From Streptomyces canus 299MFChir4.1 (GTDB lineage: Bacteria; Actinomycetota; Actinomycetes; Streptomycetales; Streptomycetaceae): a stretch of 64,000 nucleotides of DNA. Position numbers and translations under genes: made by a program. The stretch is from the NCBI RefSeq assembly GCF_000383615.1, contig NZ_KB911588.1:1-64000 (forward strand), written 5' to 3'. The notes below the pieces were generated by a model. That model did no database searches and had not been told where the DNA came from. It saw only the letters and a list, made by a program, of their open reading frames with translations. Below are positions 31,483 to 41,274 of this stretch, piece by piece; the first letter of the stretch is position 1; every line of letters begins with the position of its first letter.

Positions 31483-32952
31483 CTACGACAGTCGCCCCCG
31501 AGCCTTCTCCCCCTCCAGCGGCGGTGCCAGGACACTTCCATGCGTCCGGCACTCCGGCCTCCGGCACCCCGCCGGCAGCGACCGCACCGTCGCGAAAGCC
31601 ACCGCGGACCCCACCACCAGCACCCCCGCGCACACCGTCATCGCCCGCCCGAACGCACTGTCGAACGCCGTGGGCGACCGGTAGGCCTCCTCCCCCATCC
31701 CCGTGACCAGCGGCAGCGCAGCCACCGCGATCAGGCCCGCCGCCCGGGCCGCCGCGTTGTTGATGCCGCTGGCCAGCCCCGCCCGCGAGGCGTCCACCGA
31801 GCCCAGCACGGTCGCCGTCAGCGGGGCGACCAGGGTGACCATGCCGGTGCCGAGCACGAGCAGCGCGGGCAGCACGTCGGCCGGGTAGGAGGCGCCCGGG
31901 CCGACCCGCAGCATCAGCAGCATCCCCGCCGCGCACAGCAGCGGGCCGACGGTGAGCGGGATGCGCGGTCCGATGCGGTCGGCGAGGGCGCCCGAGCGGG
32001 CGGAGAACAGCAGCATCAGGGCGGTCGTCGGCAGCAGGGCCGTACCGGCCTGGAGGGCCGACCAGCCGACCACCACCTGGAGCTGGAGCGCGGCCAGGAA
32101 GAAGAACCCGCCGAAGGCCGCGTACACGCACAGGGTCACCAGGTTGACCGCGGTGAACTGCCGGGACGCGAAGATCCCGAGCGGCATCATCGGGTCGGGC
32201 CGCCGCTTCTCCACGGCGACGAAGGCCACCCCGGCGGCCACCCCCGCGAGCGCCGTGACGACGACCACCAGGGACCCGGAACGGGCCTCGATCAGCGCGT
32301 ACGTCACCAGCGCGAGCGACAGGGCTCCCAGGACCGCGCCGAGCACGTCGAAGCGCCCGTGATCAGCGCGCCCGTCGGCCGACTCCGGTACGTGCCGTAC
32401 GGCGATCGGCGCGCATACCAGCGCCAGCGGGACGTTGAGCAGGAACACCCAGCGCCAGCCGGGACCGTCCACCAGCCAGCCGCCCACGAAGGGCCCGACG
32501 GCCGCCCCGATGCCGCCGAAACCGGACCACAGGCCGACGGCCCGGCCCCGGTCGTCGGGGTGGAAGGAGGCCTGGATCAGGGCCAGGGAACCGGGTGTGA
32601 GCAGGGCGCCGCCCACTCCCTGGAGGGCTCGGGCGGCGACGAGGACACCGGCGTTCGGGGCGAGGCCGCACAGCAGGGAGGCGGCCGCGAACCAGACCAC
32701 CCCGACCACGAAGACCTTGCGGCGGCCGTACCGGTCCCCGAGGGAGCCGCCGAGCAGGATCAGCCCGGCCAGCGTGAGCATGTACGCGTTGACCGTCCAC
32801 TGCAGGGCGGCGAGGTCGGCGTCCAGGTCGCGGCCGATGCGCGGCAGGGCGACGTTGACGACGGTGGAGTCCAGCATCGCCATGCTGGAGCCGAGGACGG
32901 TGGTGAGCAGGATCCACTTGCCTTGCGGCGAGGCCAGCCGGACGTCGGGCAT
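31483..32952 (-). CDS. MFS drug:H+ antiporter (DHA2, 14-TM)
   Basis: 489-residue membrane transporter. Motif A GGSLGDRYGRRKVFVVG lies between TM2 and TM3; an LDSTVVNVALPRIGRDL stretch in TM1 is typical of the DHA2/EmrB-QacA group; motif C-like GFGGIGAAVGPFVGGWL is in TM5. The hydropathy pattern fits 14 helices. The hydrophilic C-terminus is short. The likely role is proton-driven export of drugs or secondary metabolites; the substrate is not predictable. ATG 32952 is preferred over the upstream 32997. It is preceded by a hairpin that terminates fba. Confidence 0.94.
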   Translation of the reverse strand: MPDVRLASPQGKWILLTTVLGSSMAMLDSTVVNVALPRIGRDLDADLAALQWTVNAYMLTLAGLILLGGSLGDRYGRRKVFVVGVVWFAAASLLCGLAPNAGVLVAARALQGVGGALLTPGSLALIQASFHPDDRGRAVGLWSGFGGIGAAVGPFVGGWLVDGPGWRWVFLLNVPLALVCAPIAVRHVPESADGRADHGRFDVLGAVLGALSLALVTYALIEARSGSLVVVVTALAGVAAGVAFVAVEKRRPDPMMPLGIFASRQFTAVNLVTLCVYAAFGGFFFLAALQLQVVVGWSALQAGTALLPTTALMLLFSARSGALADRIGPRIPLTVGPLLCAAGMLLMLRVGPGASYPADVLPALLVLGTGMVTLVAPLTATVLGSVDASRAGLASGINNAAARAAGLIAVAALPLVTGMGEEAYRSPTAFDSAFGRAMTVCAGVLVVGSAVAFATVRSLPAGCRRPECRTHGSVLAPPLEGEKARGRLS

Positions 32953-32969
32953 GACCCCAGGTATACAGC

Positions 32970-32995
32970 GAGCCCGGTGCCGTAGCACCGGGCTC
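32970..32995 (-). terminator. fba terminator hairpin
   Basis: GAGCCCGGTGC (32970-32980), loop CGTA, GCACCGGGCTC (32985-32995), a perfect 11-bp stem. It is 24 bp past the fba stop and just upstream of the MFS start. No U-tract is evident, as is common in high-GC actinomycetes. Confidence 0.8.
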
Positions 32996-33018
32996 ACCGT
33001 AAACAGCCGCAGCGGGCC

Positions 33019-34050
<1,032 letters not shown>

Positions 34051-34178
34051 GTGTCCGCTCCTTGTATCTGCGGGTTGGCGTACTGCGTGCTTACGGCCCT
34101 GACCTAGACCTTGTGTGGGGGTTCGACGTCATCGTCGGCCCCATCTTTCCAGACTCCGCCGGATGGTCCATCCCGTGG

Positions 34179-34727
34179 TCAGTCCAGTCCCAGCTCGTCC
34201 TTCGAGTAGGCGAAGCGGTACGGCACGCCCGCGCCCTGTTCGATCTTCTCGGCGGCGCCCGTCGCCCGGTCCACGATCGTGGCGACCGCGACGACCTCGG
34301 CGCCCGCCTCGCGCACCGCCGCCACCGCTTCGAGCGGGGAGCCGCCGGTGGTGGAGGTGTCCTCGACGACCACGACCCGGCGGCCCGCGATGTCGGGGCC
34401 TTCCACGCGCCGCTGCATGCCGTGTGCCTTGGCCGCCTTGCGGACGACGAAGGCGTCCAGGCGCTTCCCGCGCGCGGCGGCCGCGTGCAGCATGGCGCCG
34501 GCGACCGGGTCGGCGCCCATGGTCAGGCCGCCGACCGCGTCGAACTCCAGGTCCGCGGTCAGGTCGAGCAGCACCTGCCCGACCAGCGGGGCCGCCTCGC
34601 CGTCGAGGGTGACGCGGCGCAGGTCGACGTAGTAGTCGGCCTCCAGCCCCGAGGAAAGGGTCACCTTGCCGTGCACCACGGCCTTGTCCTTGATCTGCTG
34701 CAGCAGCTCGCCGCGTAGGTCCGTCAT
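34179..34727 (-). CDS. pyrE: orotate phosphoribosyltransferase
   Basis: 182-residue enzyme of de novo pyrimidine synthesis that joins orotate to PRPP, giving OMP. The PRPP-binding motif VVVVEDTSTTGGSPLEAV is clear (about residues 117-134). Other conserved segments are TLSSGLEADYYVDLRRVTLD, GGLTMGADPVAGAML and AFVVRKAAKAHGMQRRVEG. The length is typical of the short actinobacterial form. It is 10 bp downstream of an aldose epimerase-like gene in the same direction, so the two may be co-transcribed. Confidence 0.98.
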   Translation of the reverse strand: MTDLRGELLQQIKDKAVVHGKVTLSSGLEADYYVDLRRVTLDGEAAPLVGQVLLDLTADLEFDAVGGLTMGADPVAGAMLHAAAARGKRLDAFVVRKAAKAHGMQRRVEGPDIAGRRVVVVEDTSTTGGSPLEAVAAVREAGAEVVAVATIVDRATGAAEKIEQGAGVPYRFAYSKDELGLD

Positions 34728-34737
34728 GCCTGCCAGC

Positions 34738-35529
34738 TTAGAGGCGGCGCCAGCTCCAGGTCGTCGAGGCCTCCAACGGCTCCAGGGGTGTGACCAGGCG
34801 CGGCAGGGTGTTCAGGCCGTTGGGCGGCCCGGTCTGCGGCTCCACGCAGACGGCGGCCTCCTGCTCGTCGTACACCACGACCCACTCCTCGCGGCTGGCG
34901 ACCTTCAGCTCCAGCTGGCCGGGCCAGGTGAGCGTGACGTCGACGCCGTCGGGCATGCCGAAGCAGTCGTCCCAGGGGCCGGGCTTCGGCTCGACGCGGT
35001 TGCCGGTGGGCAGGTGGTCCTCGCCGCGCTCCTCCTGCCAGGCGGCGGTGAAGTCGAGCCGGACGGGCTCGCCGCCGTCGAGGGTGCGGTGGAACCAGGG
35101 GTGCCAGCCGATCTGGGCCGGGAAGGAGGAGTCGTACGTCTCCACGGACATGGTGAGCGTCAGGGCGTCCGGGGTGAGCGCCGCGACCTGGGTGATGCGG
35201 CCCGGGTAGGGCCAGGGCTCGACGAGGTCGTACGTGAGGACCGCTTCGTCGGTGGACGTGCGGGCGATGCTCCAGACGCCGTCGCGGGCCGTGCCGTGGA
35301 TGGCGTGCGGCGGGGAGCTGAGCGGCATCTGGTGGACGTCGGCGCCGTCACGGAACCGTCCGTCCCGGATGCGCCCGCACCAGGGGACCATCGGGAAGCA
35401 GCCGAACCGGTCGCCCTGGCGCAGGAGTTGGACGCCTCCGACCCGAAGTCCCCCGACCCGTCCGCCGTTTCCCGGCTGCAAGGTCACTTCCGCGTCGCCC
35501 GCGGTCAGTGTGATGTCTTCTTGGCTCAC
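34738..35529 (-). CDS. aldose 1-epimerase (galactose mutarotase-like)
   Basis: 263-residue galactose mutarotase-fold protein that interconverts sugar anomers. The fold is seen in NGGRVGGLRVGGVQLLRQGD, the catalytic His-containing SSPPHAIHGTARDG (His general acid position), PAQIGWHPWFHRTL (second conserved His) and a C-terminal ETYD/EPQTGPPNGLNTLP segment with Glu as base candidate. No family subclass (galM, yeaD) is assignable. It is closely followed by pyrE, which is unusual as the products are unrelated. Confidence 0.85.
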   Translation of the reverse strand: MSQEDITLTAGDAEVTLQPGNGGRVGGLRVGGVQLLRQGDRFGCFPMVPWCGRIRDGRFRDGADVHQMPLSSPPHAIHGTARDGVWSIARTSTDEAVLTYDLVEPWPYPGRITQVAALTPDALTLTMSVETYDSSFPAQIGWHPWFHRTLDGGEPVRLDFTAAWQEERGEDHLPTGNRVEPKPGPWDDCFGMPDGVDVTLTWPGQLELKVASREEWVVVYDEQEAAVCVEPQTGPPNGLNTLPRLVTPLEPLEASTTWSWRRL

Positions 35530-35553
35530 GGGACGACCCTACTCAACGGCACC

Positions 35554-36351
35554 TCAACGGCGTTTCCTCAGTGCCCTTCCGACCACGATCGCCGATACCA
35601 GGACCGCTGCCGCCGTCGGCGCCGCCCAGCGCAGGGCCGCGCTCGATGCCACCGTCTGGGGCGCGGGGACGGGGGCGTAGCGGCCCCGCGGGGGCGCGTG
35701 GTCGACCTCCTCCGCGCTGCGGCCGATCATGGTGCGGCGGGCGTGGGCCGCCTCGGCCGGGGGGCCGACGGGTTCCGTGAAATCGTCGACGAGGGGTGCC
35801 GGGGGCTCCTCGGCGGCCTCCACGGCCTCCGGTGTCCGCGGCTGCGGCTCCCGCTGTTCCGGCTGTTCCGGCTGCTCCTGCTGCTCCGGTCGCTCCCGCC
35901 GTTCCAGTTGCTCCCGCTGCTCCGGTTCCCTCTGCGCCTCGCCCAGCGCCTCTGCGAAACGGTTCAGCAGGCGTACGACCGCGGAGCCCACGGCGTCCGG
36001 CGGGAGCTCGGTGACGCGGCCGTCCGCCGTGGCCGTGCCGCCGAAGGTCACGGTGGTGCCGCCGTCCGTGTCGCGCAGGCGCAGCGTGAGGGCGAGTTTG
36101 ACCGAACCGGTGCCGCGGGTCTCGGTGGCGTCGCCCTCGACGACGTAGGAACCGTCGTCCCGGGCGGAGACGTGGACCGCTCCCCGGTAGGTGATGGAGT
36201 GGCTGCCGACCCGCATCTTCAGGCGCCCGGCGACGGGGTCCGCACCGGCGTCCTGCTGGAGCCCGGGAACCGCCCGGGCCACCCTGCCGGGGTCCCCCAG
36301 GGTCTCCCTCAGCCGCTCGACCGGAACCGGAACGAACACCTCATGCTCCAT
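35554..36351 (-). CDS. SRPBCC/CoxG-like protein with C-terminal membrane anchor
   Basis: 265-residue protein. Residues 1-140 match the SRPBCC ligand-binding fold of the CoxG/polyketide-cyclase group: MEHEVFVPVPVERLRETLGD, then VPGLQQDAGADPVAGRLKMR and a CoxG-like TVTFGGTATADGRVTEL end. A Gln/Glu/Pro-rich repeat (about 145-175, EQ/PEQ units) forms a charged linker, and a single hydrophobic segment at about 236-258 (SSAALRWAAPTAAAVLVSAI) ends in GRALRKRR, giving a C-terminal tail anchor. In CO-dehydrogenase operons CoxG helps membrane anchoring; here no cox genes are near, so its partner is unknown. It reads in the same direction as the epimerase, with 24 bp between them. Confidence 0.82.
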   Translation of the reverse strand: MEHEVFVPVPVERLRETLGDPGRVARAVPGLQQDAGADPVAGRLKMRVGSHSITYRGAVHVSARDDGSYVVEGDATETRGTGSVKLALTLRLRDTDGGTTVTFGGTATADGRVTELPPDAVGSAVVRLLNRFAEALGEAQREPEQREQLERRERPEQQEQPEQPEQREPQPRTPEAVEAAEEPPAPLVDDFTEPVGPPAEAAHARRTMIGRSAEEVDHAPPRGRYAPVPAPQTVASSAALRWAAPTAAAVLVSAIVVGRALRKRR

Positions 36352-36432
36352 GGTTGCCGAGCCTACCCAGGGCCGCCGGTCATGCACCCCCGTTGGTGGA
36401 AAGTGACCCGCTGTTCCGCCCGGGGGCGCGGA

Positions 36433-38073
36433 TCAGTAGCGCGGATGCACCAACGTCGAGGCCGCCAGCCCCCCGACCCGGGTCGCCTCCGCCGCCCGTT
36501 GCTCCGCCCGCAGGGACCCTTGCGTCAGGGTCGCCGGCCGCGGCCCCCGGGGGTCCAGGCCGAGCACCGGGCGGCCTTCCCGCGAGGCCAGCACGAACCC
36601 CCAGTCACGGGGGGCGCGGGACGCTCCGGCCGTGCGCCCGGGACCCGCGGCGGAACCGGAGTGGCGGCCCTCGACGCGGTAGGGCGTGGTGCGCAGGCCC
36701 GCCGCGCGCAGGGTCGCGTCCACCGTCCAGAAGACACGGGGACGGGAGGAGACCGGCCCCGCGTGCACGACGAGACGGCCGCCCGGGGCCAGGACGCGGC
36801 GGACGAGGCCGTAGAACTCCTCCGAGTACAGCTTGGTGCTCGCGGTGACGCCGGGGGCGGGCAGGTCGGCGATCACCACGTCGTACGACGGCACGGGCGC
36901 CGGGCTCCGCAGCCGGCGGAACGCGTCCTGCGTGCTCACGTGGACACGCGCGTCGCCGTACACGTGACCGTTGAGCCGGGAGAGCGCCGGGTCGCGGCGG
37001 GCCAGGTCGACCACCGCGGGGTCGAGCGCCACGATGTCGACCCGCCGCACACCTCGGTACCTGAGCACCTCGCGGGCGGCGAGTCCGTCGCCGCCGCCGA
37101 GGACGAGCACCCGCGCGCGGGGGCCGTCCATCGCGGGGTGGACGAGGGCCTCGTGGTACCGGTCCTCGTCGCCGCCGCTGACCCTGAGGCGGCCGTCGAC
37201 GTACACGTCGAGGGGGCGGCCGTCGGTGCCTCCGCTGAGGGCGATCTCCCTGACGCCGGTCTGCAGGGCGACGCGCACGTCCTTGCCGTAGACCGCCTCC
37301 CGCGCGGCCCGCTCGAAGTCGTCGACGAGGACGGTGGCGGTGGCGAGGACACCGAGCACGGCGAGGTTGGCGACCAGCAGCAGCCAGCGGGCCCGATGGG
37401 TCAGGTCGCGGCGGAACAGACCGAGGACCAGGGCCCCGCCCGCGATCGCGTTGACCGCGCCGGTGAGCATCGCGCCGGTCAACTGGCCCAGCAGGGGCAG
37501 CAGCAGGAACGGGAAGGCCAGGCCGCCGACCAGTGCGCCGACGTAGTCCGCGGCGAACAGGTCGGCCACCGCGCCGCCCGCGTCCTGGCGGCGGATGCGC
37601 TGGATCAGCTCCATCAGCAGGGGGACCTCGGCACCGATGAGCAGACCGATGGCGAGGGAGAAGGCGACCAGGAGCCAGCGCGGACCGCTCGCCCACAGCC
37701 CGCCCCAGTCACCCGTCCACGCGAACACGGCGTACAGCGCCATCGCGCTGCACCCGCCGACCAGTGCGAGCAGCGCCTCCAGGGCGCCGAAGGCCACGGC
37801 CGCGTGCCGGCGCAGCCGCTTGGCCGCCAGCGAGCCGATGCCCATCGCGAAGACCATGACGGACAGCACCACGGACGCCTGGGTGACCGAGTCACCGGTC
37901 AAGTACGAGGCGAGGGCGACCAGTTCGAGCTCGTACACCAGTCCGCAGGCCGCGCAGACGAAGACACAGGCGAGGACGAGGAACCGGCCTGTGTCGGGGC
38001 GGACCGGCAGCCGCGCGGGCCCGACCCAGGGCGGCGGAGCGCCGGGCGGGGCGGGGGCGTGCGGCTCGATCAC
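36433..38073 (-). CDS. membrane-anchored spermidine synthase-like protein
   Basis: 546-residue protein with an N-terminal membrane half (about seven helices, residues 30-250) and a C-terminal aminopropyltransferase/methyltransferase domain. That domain shows DRYHEALVHPAM (polyamine-binding His/Glu), RVLVLGGGDGLAAREVLRY (SAM-type glycine loop), DIVALDPAVVDLAR (acidic ligand) and DVVIADLPAPGV (catalytic Asp position). Typical soluble SpeE proteins lack the membrane half; this fused type is widespread in actinobacteria. It lies in a row with DUF2617 and a Cys-rich membrane protein gene, an arrangement I recall as conserved in Streptomyces; the true product is unknown. Confidence 0.88.
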   Translation of the reverse strand: MIEPHAPAPPGAPPPWVGPARLPVRPDTGRFLVLACVFVCAACGLVYELELVALASYLTGDSVTQASVVLSVMVFAMGIGSLAAKRLRRHAAVAFGALEALLALVGGCSAMALYAVFAWTGDWGGLWASGPRWLLVAFSLAIGLLIGAEVPLLMELIQRIRRQDAGGAVADLFAADYVGALVGGLAFPFLLLPLLGQLTGAMLTGAVNAIAGGALVLGLFRRDLTHRARWLLLVANLAVLGVLATATVLVDDFERAAREAVYGKDVRVALQTGVREIALSGGTDGRPLDVYVDGRLRVSGGDEDRYHEALVHPAMDGPRARVLVLGGGDGLAAREVLRYRGVRRVDIVALDPAVVDLARRDPALSRLNGHVYGDARVHVSTQDAFRRLRSPAPVPSYDVVIADLPAPGVTASTKLYSEEFYGLVRRVLAPGGRLVVHAGPVSSRPRVFWTVDATLRAAGLRTTPYRVEGRHSGSAAGPGRTAGASRAPRDWGFVLASREGRPVLGLDPRGPRPATLTQGSLRAEQRAAEATRVGGLAASTLVHPRY

Positions 38074-38162
38074 GGTGCGACGTTACGTCACGGGTACGGC
38101 ACGCTTCGTCACCCACACGTGTGGAACTGGGAGTGAACCGGGAGAACAGGGGTTTGTGTGGC

Positions 38163-38687
38163 TCAGCCCGACGTCCCCACCGGGACCCGGACCCCGACGC
38201 GCGTCCGCGTGGCCACCAACTGCCCGTCCTGCGGATACGCGTGCCAGGTCCGCCAGTGCACCTGTCCCTCGTACCGCTGTGCCAGCAGCGCGGTGAACGC
38301 GTGGGGGCTGCCGGGAAAGACCCCGGCGAGGCCGTGCGGATGGTCGGACACCAGCGCGAGCAACTCCTGTGCCCGGCCCGCGAACTGACCTGGTGACAGC
38401 GCTTCGACGCGCGCGGCGAACTCGTACTCCCAGTTCCCCACCCGCTTGGCCACGCCCAGCGGCAGCGGCGTACTGCTGCCGGCGATGCACGCCACCGTCT
38501 CCGAACACATGCCCCGGTCCTCCTCCAGGAGCACTTGGTGGGACGCGCCGAGGAGTCTCAACTGAAGCTTCGCTCCGTCGATTTCGAGGTCGAGCGTGGC
38601 GAGGGCGGGCAGCGGCTCACGCCCCAGGGCCCAGGCGAGGTCGGCCGCGCGCGTGTCGGTGTACGAGGTGTTCAGGGTCGTGAGCAT
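38163..38687 (-). CDS. DUF2617 family protein
   Basis: 174-residue cytoplasmic protein of the DUF2617 family. Segments: TLNTSYTDTRAADLAWALG at the start, CSETVACIAGSSTPLPLGVA, WEYEFAARVEALSPGQFAGR and a C-terminal RYEGQVHWRTWHAYPQDGQL. No enzyme motif is visible. It is upstream of, and in the same direction as, the spermidine-synthase-like gene (89-bp gap). The family name is from memory of conserved strings; function is unknown. Confidence 0.85.
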   Translation of the reverse strand: MLTTLNTSYTDTRAADLAWALGREPLPALATLDLEIDGAKLQLRLLGASHQVLLEEDRGMCSETVACIAGSSTPLPLGVAKRVGNWEYEFAARVEALSPGQFAGRAQELLALVSDHPHGLAGVFPGSPHAFTALLAQRYEGQVHWRTWHAYPQDGQLVATRTRVGVRVPVGTSG

Positions 38688-39094
38688 GGATCGGCTCCGC
38701 TAGCACGCAAAGAAAGGGTGGTGTGGGGTTCCGGCGCACCCGGGCGACTGTGGGGGGATCGGCCCGGTCAGCCCAGTCGGGAGGTCAGGACGCGTCCTTG
38801 TCCGTAGGACGTCCGAGGGGCTGCGTTGGTGAGTTAGAGGGAATCATGAACGGCGATGCCGCCACAGGGTTTTTACCCAACTTCGTGGGGTTTCCATCCC
38901 TGCGTGGGCTCCCCAGCTCATCTGTTCAACCACGGCGCACGCCACGGCGGCCGGAGTGCGCGCCGGGGCACCGGAGCGCCGGAGTGAAGATGCGACAAGC
39001 GGGGGCGTGCGACCCGACCCAGGTCCGGACACACGCCCCCGCGCTCCCCCGTGCTCGGATGCGGTTCCCCCTGCTGGAGCTCAGCTGCCCCGTG
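38688..39094. other. intergenic stretch with terminator only
   Basis: 407 bp between DUF2617 and the Cys-rich membrane protein gene. It holds the terminator described next. An ATG at 38846 with GAGGGAAT upstream opens a plus-strand frame, but it runs antisense through the Cys-rich gene and is probably not coding. Nothing else is recognised. Confidence 0.5.
38999..39042 (-). terminator. terminator after Cys-rich membrane protein gene
   Basis: GCGGGGGCGTG (38999-39009) and CACGCCCCCGC (39032-39042) form a perfect 11-bp stem with a 22-nt loop. It lies 52 bp past the stop of the minus-strand Cys-rich gene. Confidence 0.75.
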
Positions 39095-39415
39095 TCAGCT
39101 GCCTCCCCCGCATCCGCCCCCGCCGCCGCAGGACGACCCGCCACCACAGGACGACCCACCGCCGCAGGAGTGCCCGCCACCGCAGGAGTGCCCACCGTGG
39201 TGCCCTCCGCTGTGGCCCCCGGAGCTCCCGCCCGACGAACCGCACGTCGAGCCGGCACCCGTCGCGCCTCCGGCCCACCAGCTGTCCCGGTGCGCCCGGG
39301 ACCGGCCCCCGCGGGGCCCCTTGACCAGCTTGACGCGCTGCTTCTTGTTCGCGGCGGACACGAGAGTCCCGACGAACAGGACCGCGAACACCGCCAGGAT
39401 GATGCCGATGACCAT
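39095..39415 (-). CDS. membrane protein with period-6 Cys/Gly/His-rich tail
   Basis: 106-residue protein. An N-terminal transmembrane helix (about 2-21, MVIGIILAVFAVLFVGTLVS) is followed by a basic linker (KKQRVKLVKGPRGGRSRAHR) and a tail of Ser/Gly/His/Cys repeats. Cys occurs at 58 and then at 78, 84, 90, 96 and 102, exactly every six residues; His clusters at 68-82. The strong RBS GGAAGGAGG argues that it is really translated. It may bind metals, but no family is assigned; some actinobacterial membrane proteins end in similar Gly/Cys tails. It is followed by a terminator. Confidence 0.82.
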   Translation of the reverse strand: MVIGIILAVFAVLFVGTLVSAANKKQRVKLVKGPRGGRSRAHRDSWWAGGATGAGSTCGSSGGSSGGHSGGHHGGHSCGGGHSCGGGSSCGGGSSCGGGGGCGGGS

Positions 39416-39553
39416 GGCTCACCCTCCTTCCGTTACCCCCCGAAGCGACCCCCCGTGGGCGCCTCGCCGGTTGCGTGAGCTGGAGATGCCCTTCCGGGTC
39501 ACGGGCCAAAGCAGAGTTGAGGAACTCCAGAGCTTGGGCGCAGGATGACCGGC

Positions 39554-40747
39554 ATGACCTCCAGCGCGCGCCCCCTGCTCAACCGCCGTCTCGCCGAGTT
39601 CGGGACGACGATCTTCGCCGAGATGTCCGCCCTGGCCCTGCGGACCGGCTCGATCAACCTGGGTCAGGGCTTTCCCGACACGGACGGCCCCGAGGAGGTC
39701 AGGGAGGCGGCGGTGCGGGCGCTGCGCGACGGACGCGGCAACCAGTACCCGCCGGGTCCGGGCGTCCCCGAGCTGCGCACCGCGGTCGCCGCGCACCAGG
39801 AGCGCCGCTACGGCCTGTCCTTCGACCCTGACACCGAGGTCCTGGTCACGGCCGGGGCCACGGAGGCGATCGCCGCCGCCCTGCTGGCGCTCGTGGAGCC
39901 GGGTGACGAGGTCGTCGCACTGGAGCCGTACTACGACTCCTACGCGGCCTGTATCGCGATGGCGGGCGGGACCAGGGTCCCGGTCACCCTGCGGCCTCAC
40001 TTCGACGGGGGTGCCCGCTTCCGCCTGGACCTCGACGAGCTGCGCGCCGCGGTCACCGACCGGACCCGTCTCCTCCTCATCAACACCCCGCACAACCCCA
40101 CCGGCACGGTCCTCACCCGCGCGGAGCTGACGGCGATCGCCGAACTGGCCGTGGAGCGGGACCTGCTGGTGGTCACGGACGAGGTGTACGAGCACCTGGT
40201 CTTCGACGAGGCCGAGCACCTGCCCCTCGCGACCTTCCCGGGGATGCGGGAGCGCACGGTCACGATCGGCTCCGCAGGCAAGACCTTCTCCTTCACCGGC
40301 TGGAAGGTCGGCTGGATCACGGCCCCACCCGCCCTGGTCTCGGCGATCCGCTCGGCCAAGCAGTTCCTGACCTACGTCTCCTCCGGCCCCTTCCAGTACG
40401 CGGTCGCCGAGGCGCTCGCCCTGCCCGACAGCTACTTCACCGCCTTCCGCGAGGACATGCGGGCCAAGCGGGACCTGCTGGCGAGCGGTCTGGAGGAGGC
40501 GGGCTTCACGGTCTTCAAGCCCGCCGGAACGTACTTCATCACCACCGACATCCGCCCCCTCGGCGAGAGCGACGGCTTCGCCTTCTGCCGCGCCCTGCCC
40601 GAACGCGCGGGGGTCGTCGCCATCCCGAACGCGGTCTTCTACGACCACCGGGAGGAGGGGGCACCGTTCGTGCGGTTCGCATTCTGCAAGCAGACGGGCG
40701 TCCTGACGGACGCTGCAGACCGACTCCGCAAGGCATTCGTACGCTGA
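39554..40747 (+). CDS. PLP-dependent aminotransferase (class I/II)
   Basis: 397-residue fold-type I aminotransferase. Segments: NLGQGFPDTDGPEEVREAAV, NQYPPGPGVPELRTAVAAH, VLVTAGATEAIAAALLALV, LLLINTPHNPTGTVLTRAEL (Asn contacting PLP), VVTDEVYEHLVFDEAEH (Asp pairing the pyridine N), SAGKTFSFTGWKVGW with the Schiff-base Lys and RFAFCKQ with the C-terminal substrate Arg. The closest known types are methionine/kynurenine-type aminotransferases (YbdL-like). ATG 39545 is an alternative start; the AGGA-spaced 39554 is preferred. It is convergent neither with kyn nor with an amino-acid pathway cluster, so the physiological substrate is open. Confidence 0.93.
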   Translation: MTSSARPLLNRRLAEFGTTIFAEMSALALRTGSINLGQGFPDTDGPEEVREAAVRALRDGRGNQYPPGPGVPELRTAVAAHQERRYGLSFDPDTEVLVTAGATEAIAAALLALVEPGDEVVALEPYYDSYAACIAMAGGTRVPVTLRPHFDGGARFRLDLDELRAAVTDRTRLLLINTPHNPTGTVLTRAELTAIAELAVERDLLVVTDEVYEHLVFDEAEHLPLATFPGMRERTVTIGSAGKTFSFTGWKVGWITAPPALVSAIRSAKQFLTYVSSGPFQYAVAEALALPDSYFTAFREDMRAKRDLLASGLEEAGFTVFKPAGTYFITTDIRPLGESDGFAFCRALPERAGVVAIPNAVFYDHREEGAPFVRFAFCKQTGVLTDAADRLRKAFVR

Positions 40748-40851
40748 CCACCGCCCCGGGGCCACTCGTCGGAGGCTGTTCGGTGTCCTTCGGGTGCCAC
40801 GGGGAGGCGTACACAAGGATCACAGTCGAGCTGACCGGGCTGACCGGGTAG

Positions 40852-41262
40852 CGGACGCTACTGCCGGTCCGGGTCCTGGCCGCCACCGTGGCCCGGACCG
40901 GCGCCGGGCCCGCGGCCGCCGCCAAGGTCGCTTTCCAGTACAAGCGGGCGGGAACCACCACCTGGAAGCCCCAGTCGACCGTCACCGCGGCCAAGAGCCT
41001 GACGTGGGCGTCCTCGACCAGCAAGGCTCTGACGTCGCACGTCCGGGCCGTACTTCGCGGGGCCGTCCCGGCGACTTTGGACCAACCGAAAAGTTACCCA
41101 CAGGCTGTGGACGGGAGCGGCGCTCGCCCCGCTCGCACCGGCGCTGGTGCCGAAAGCGGGAGAGCCCGGCCCCGGCACGCGGCCGTGGTGGCCGGTGCCC
41201 TGGCCGGGCTCTCGTTCGCCTACGGCGCGTATCTGGTCGTACTCGCCGATACGCCCTGGTAG
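40852..41262 (+). pseudogene. fragment of secreted-protein-like domain, probably degraded
   Basis: The frame from about 40852 to 41262 encodes LLPVRVLAATVARTGAGPAA, then KVAFQYKRAGTTTWKPQST, resembling Ig-like/beta-sandwich modules of secreted proteins. The tail has a single hydrophobic segment (HAAVVAGALAGLSFAYGAYL). There is no signal peptide or good start codon (the only options are an internal GTG at 40888), and it begins after an in-frame TAG at 40849. I read it as a truncated remnant. The antisense frames look worse. It fills the otherwise gene-free 40748-41274 stretch. Confidence 0.35.
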
Positions 41263-41274
41263 CGGGAGGAACGC

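Noticed and set aside
38846..39478. Plus-strand ORF starting at ATG 38846 with GAGGGAAT upstream
   Set aside because: Runs antisense through the Cys-rich membrane gene and shows only Pro/Ala-rich composition; the minus-strand gene has a stronger RBS and repeat structure.
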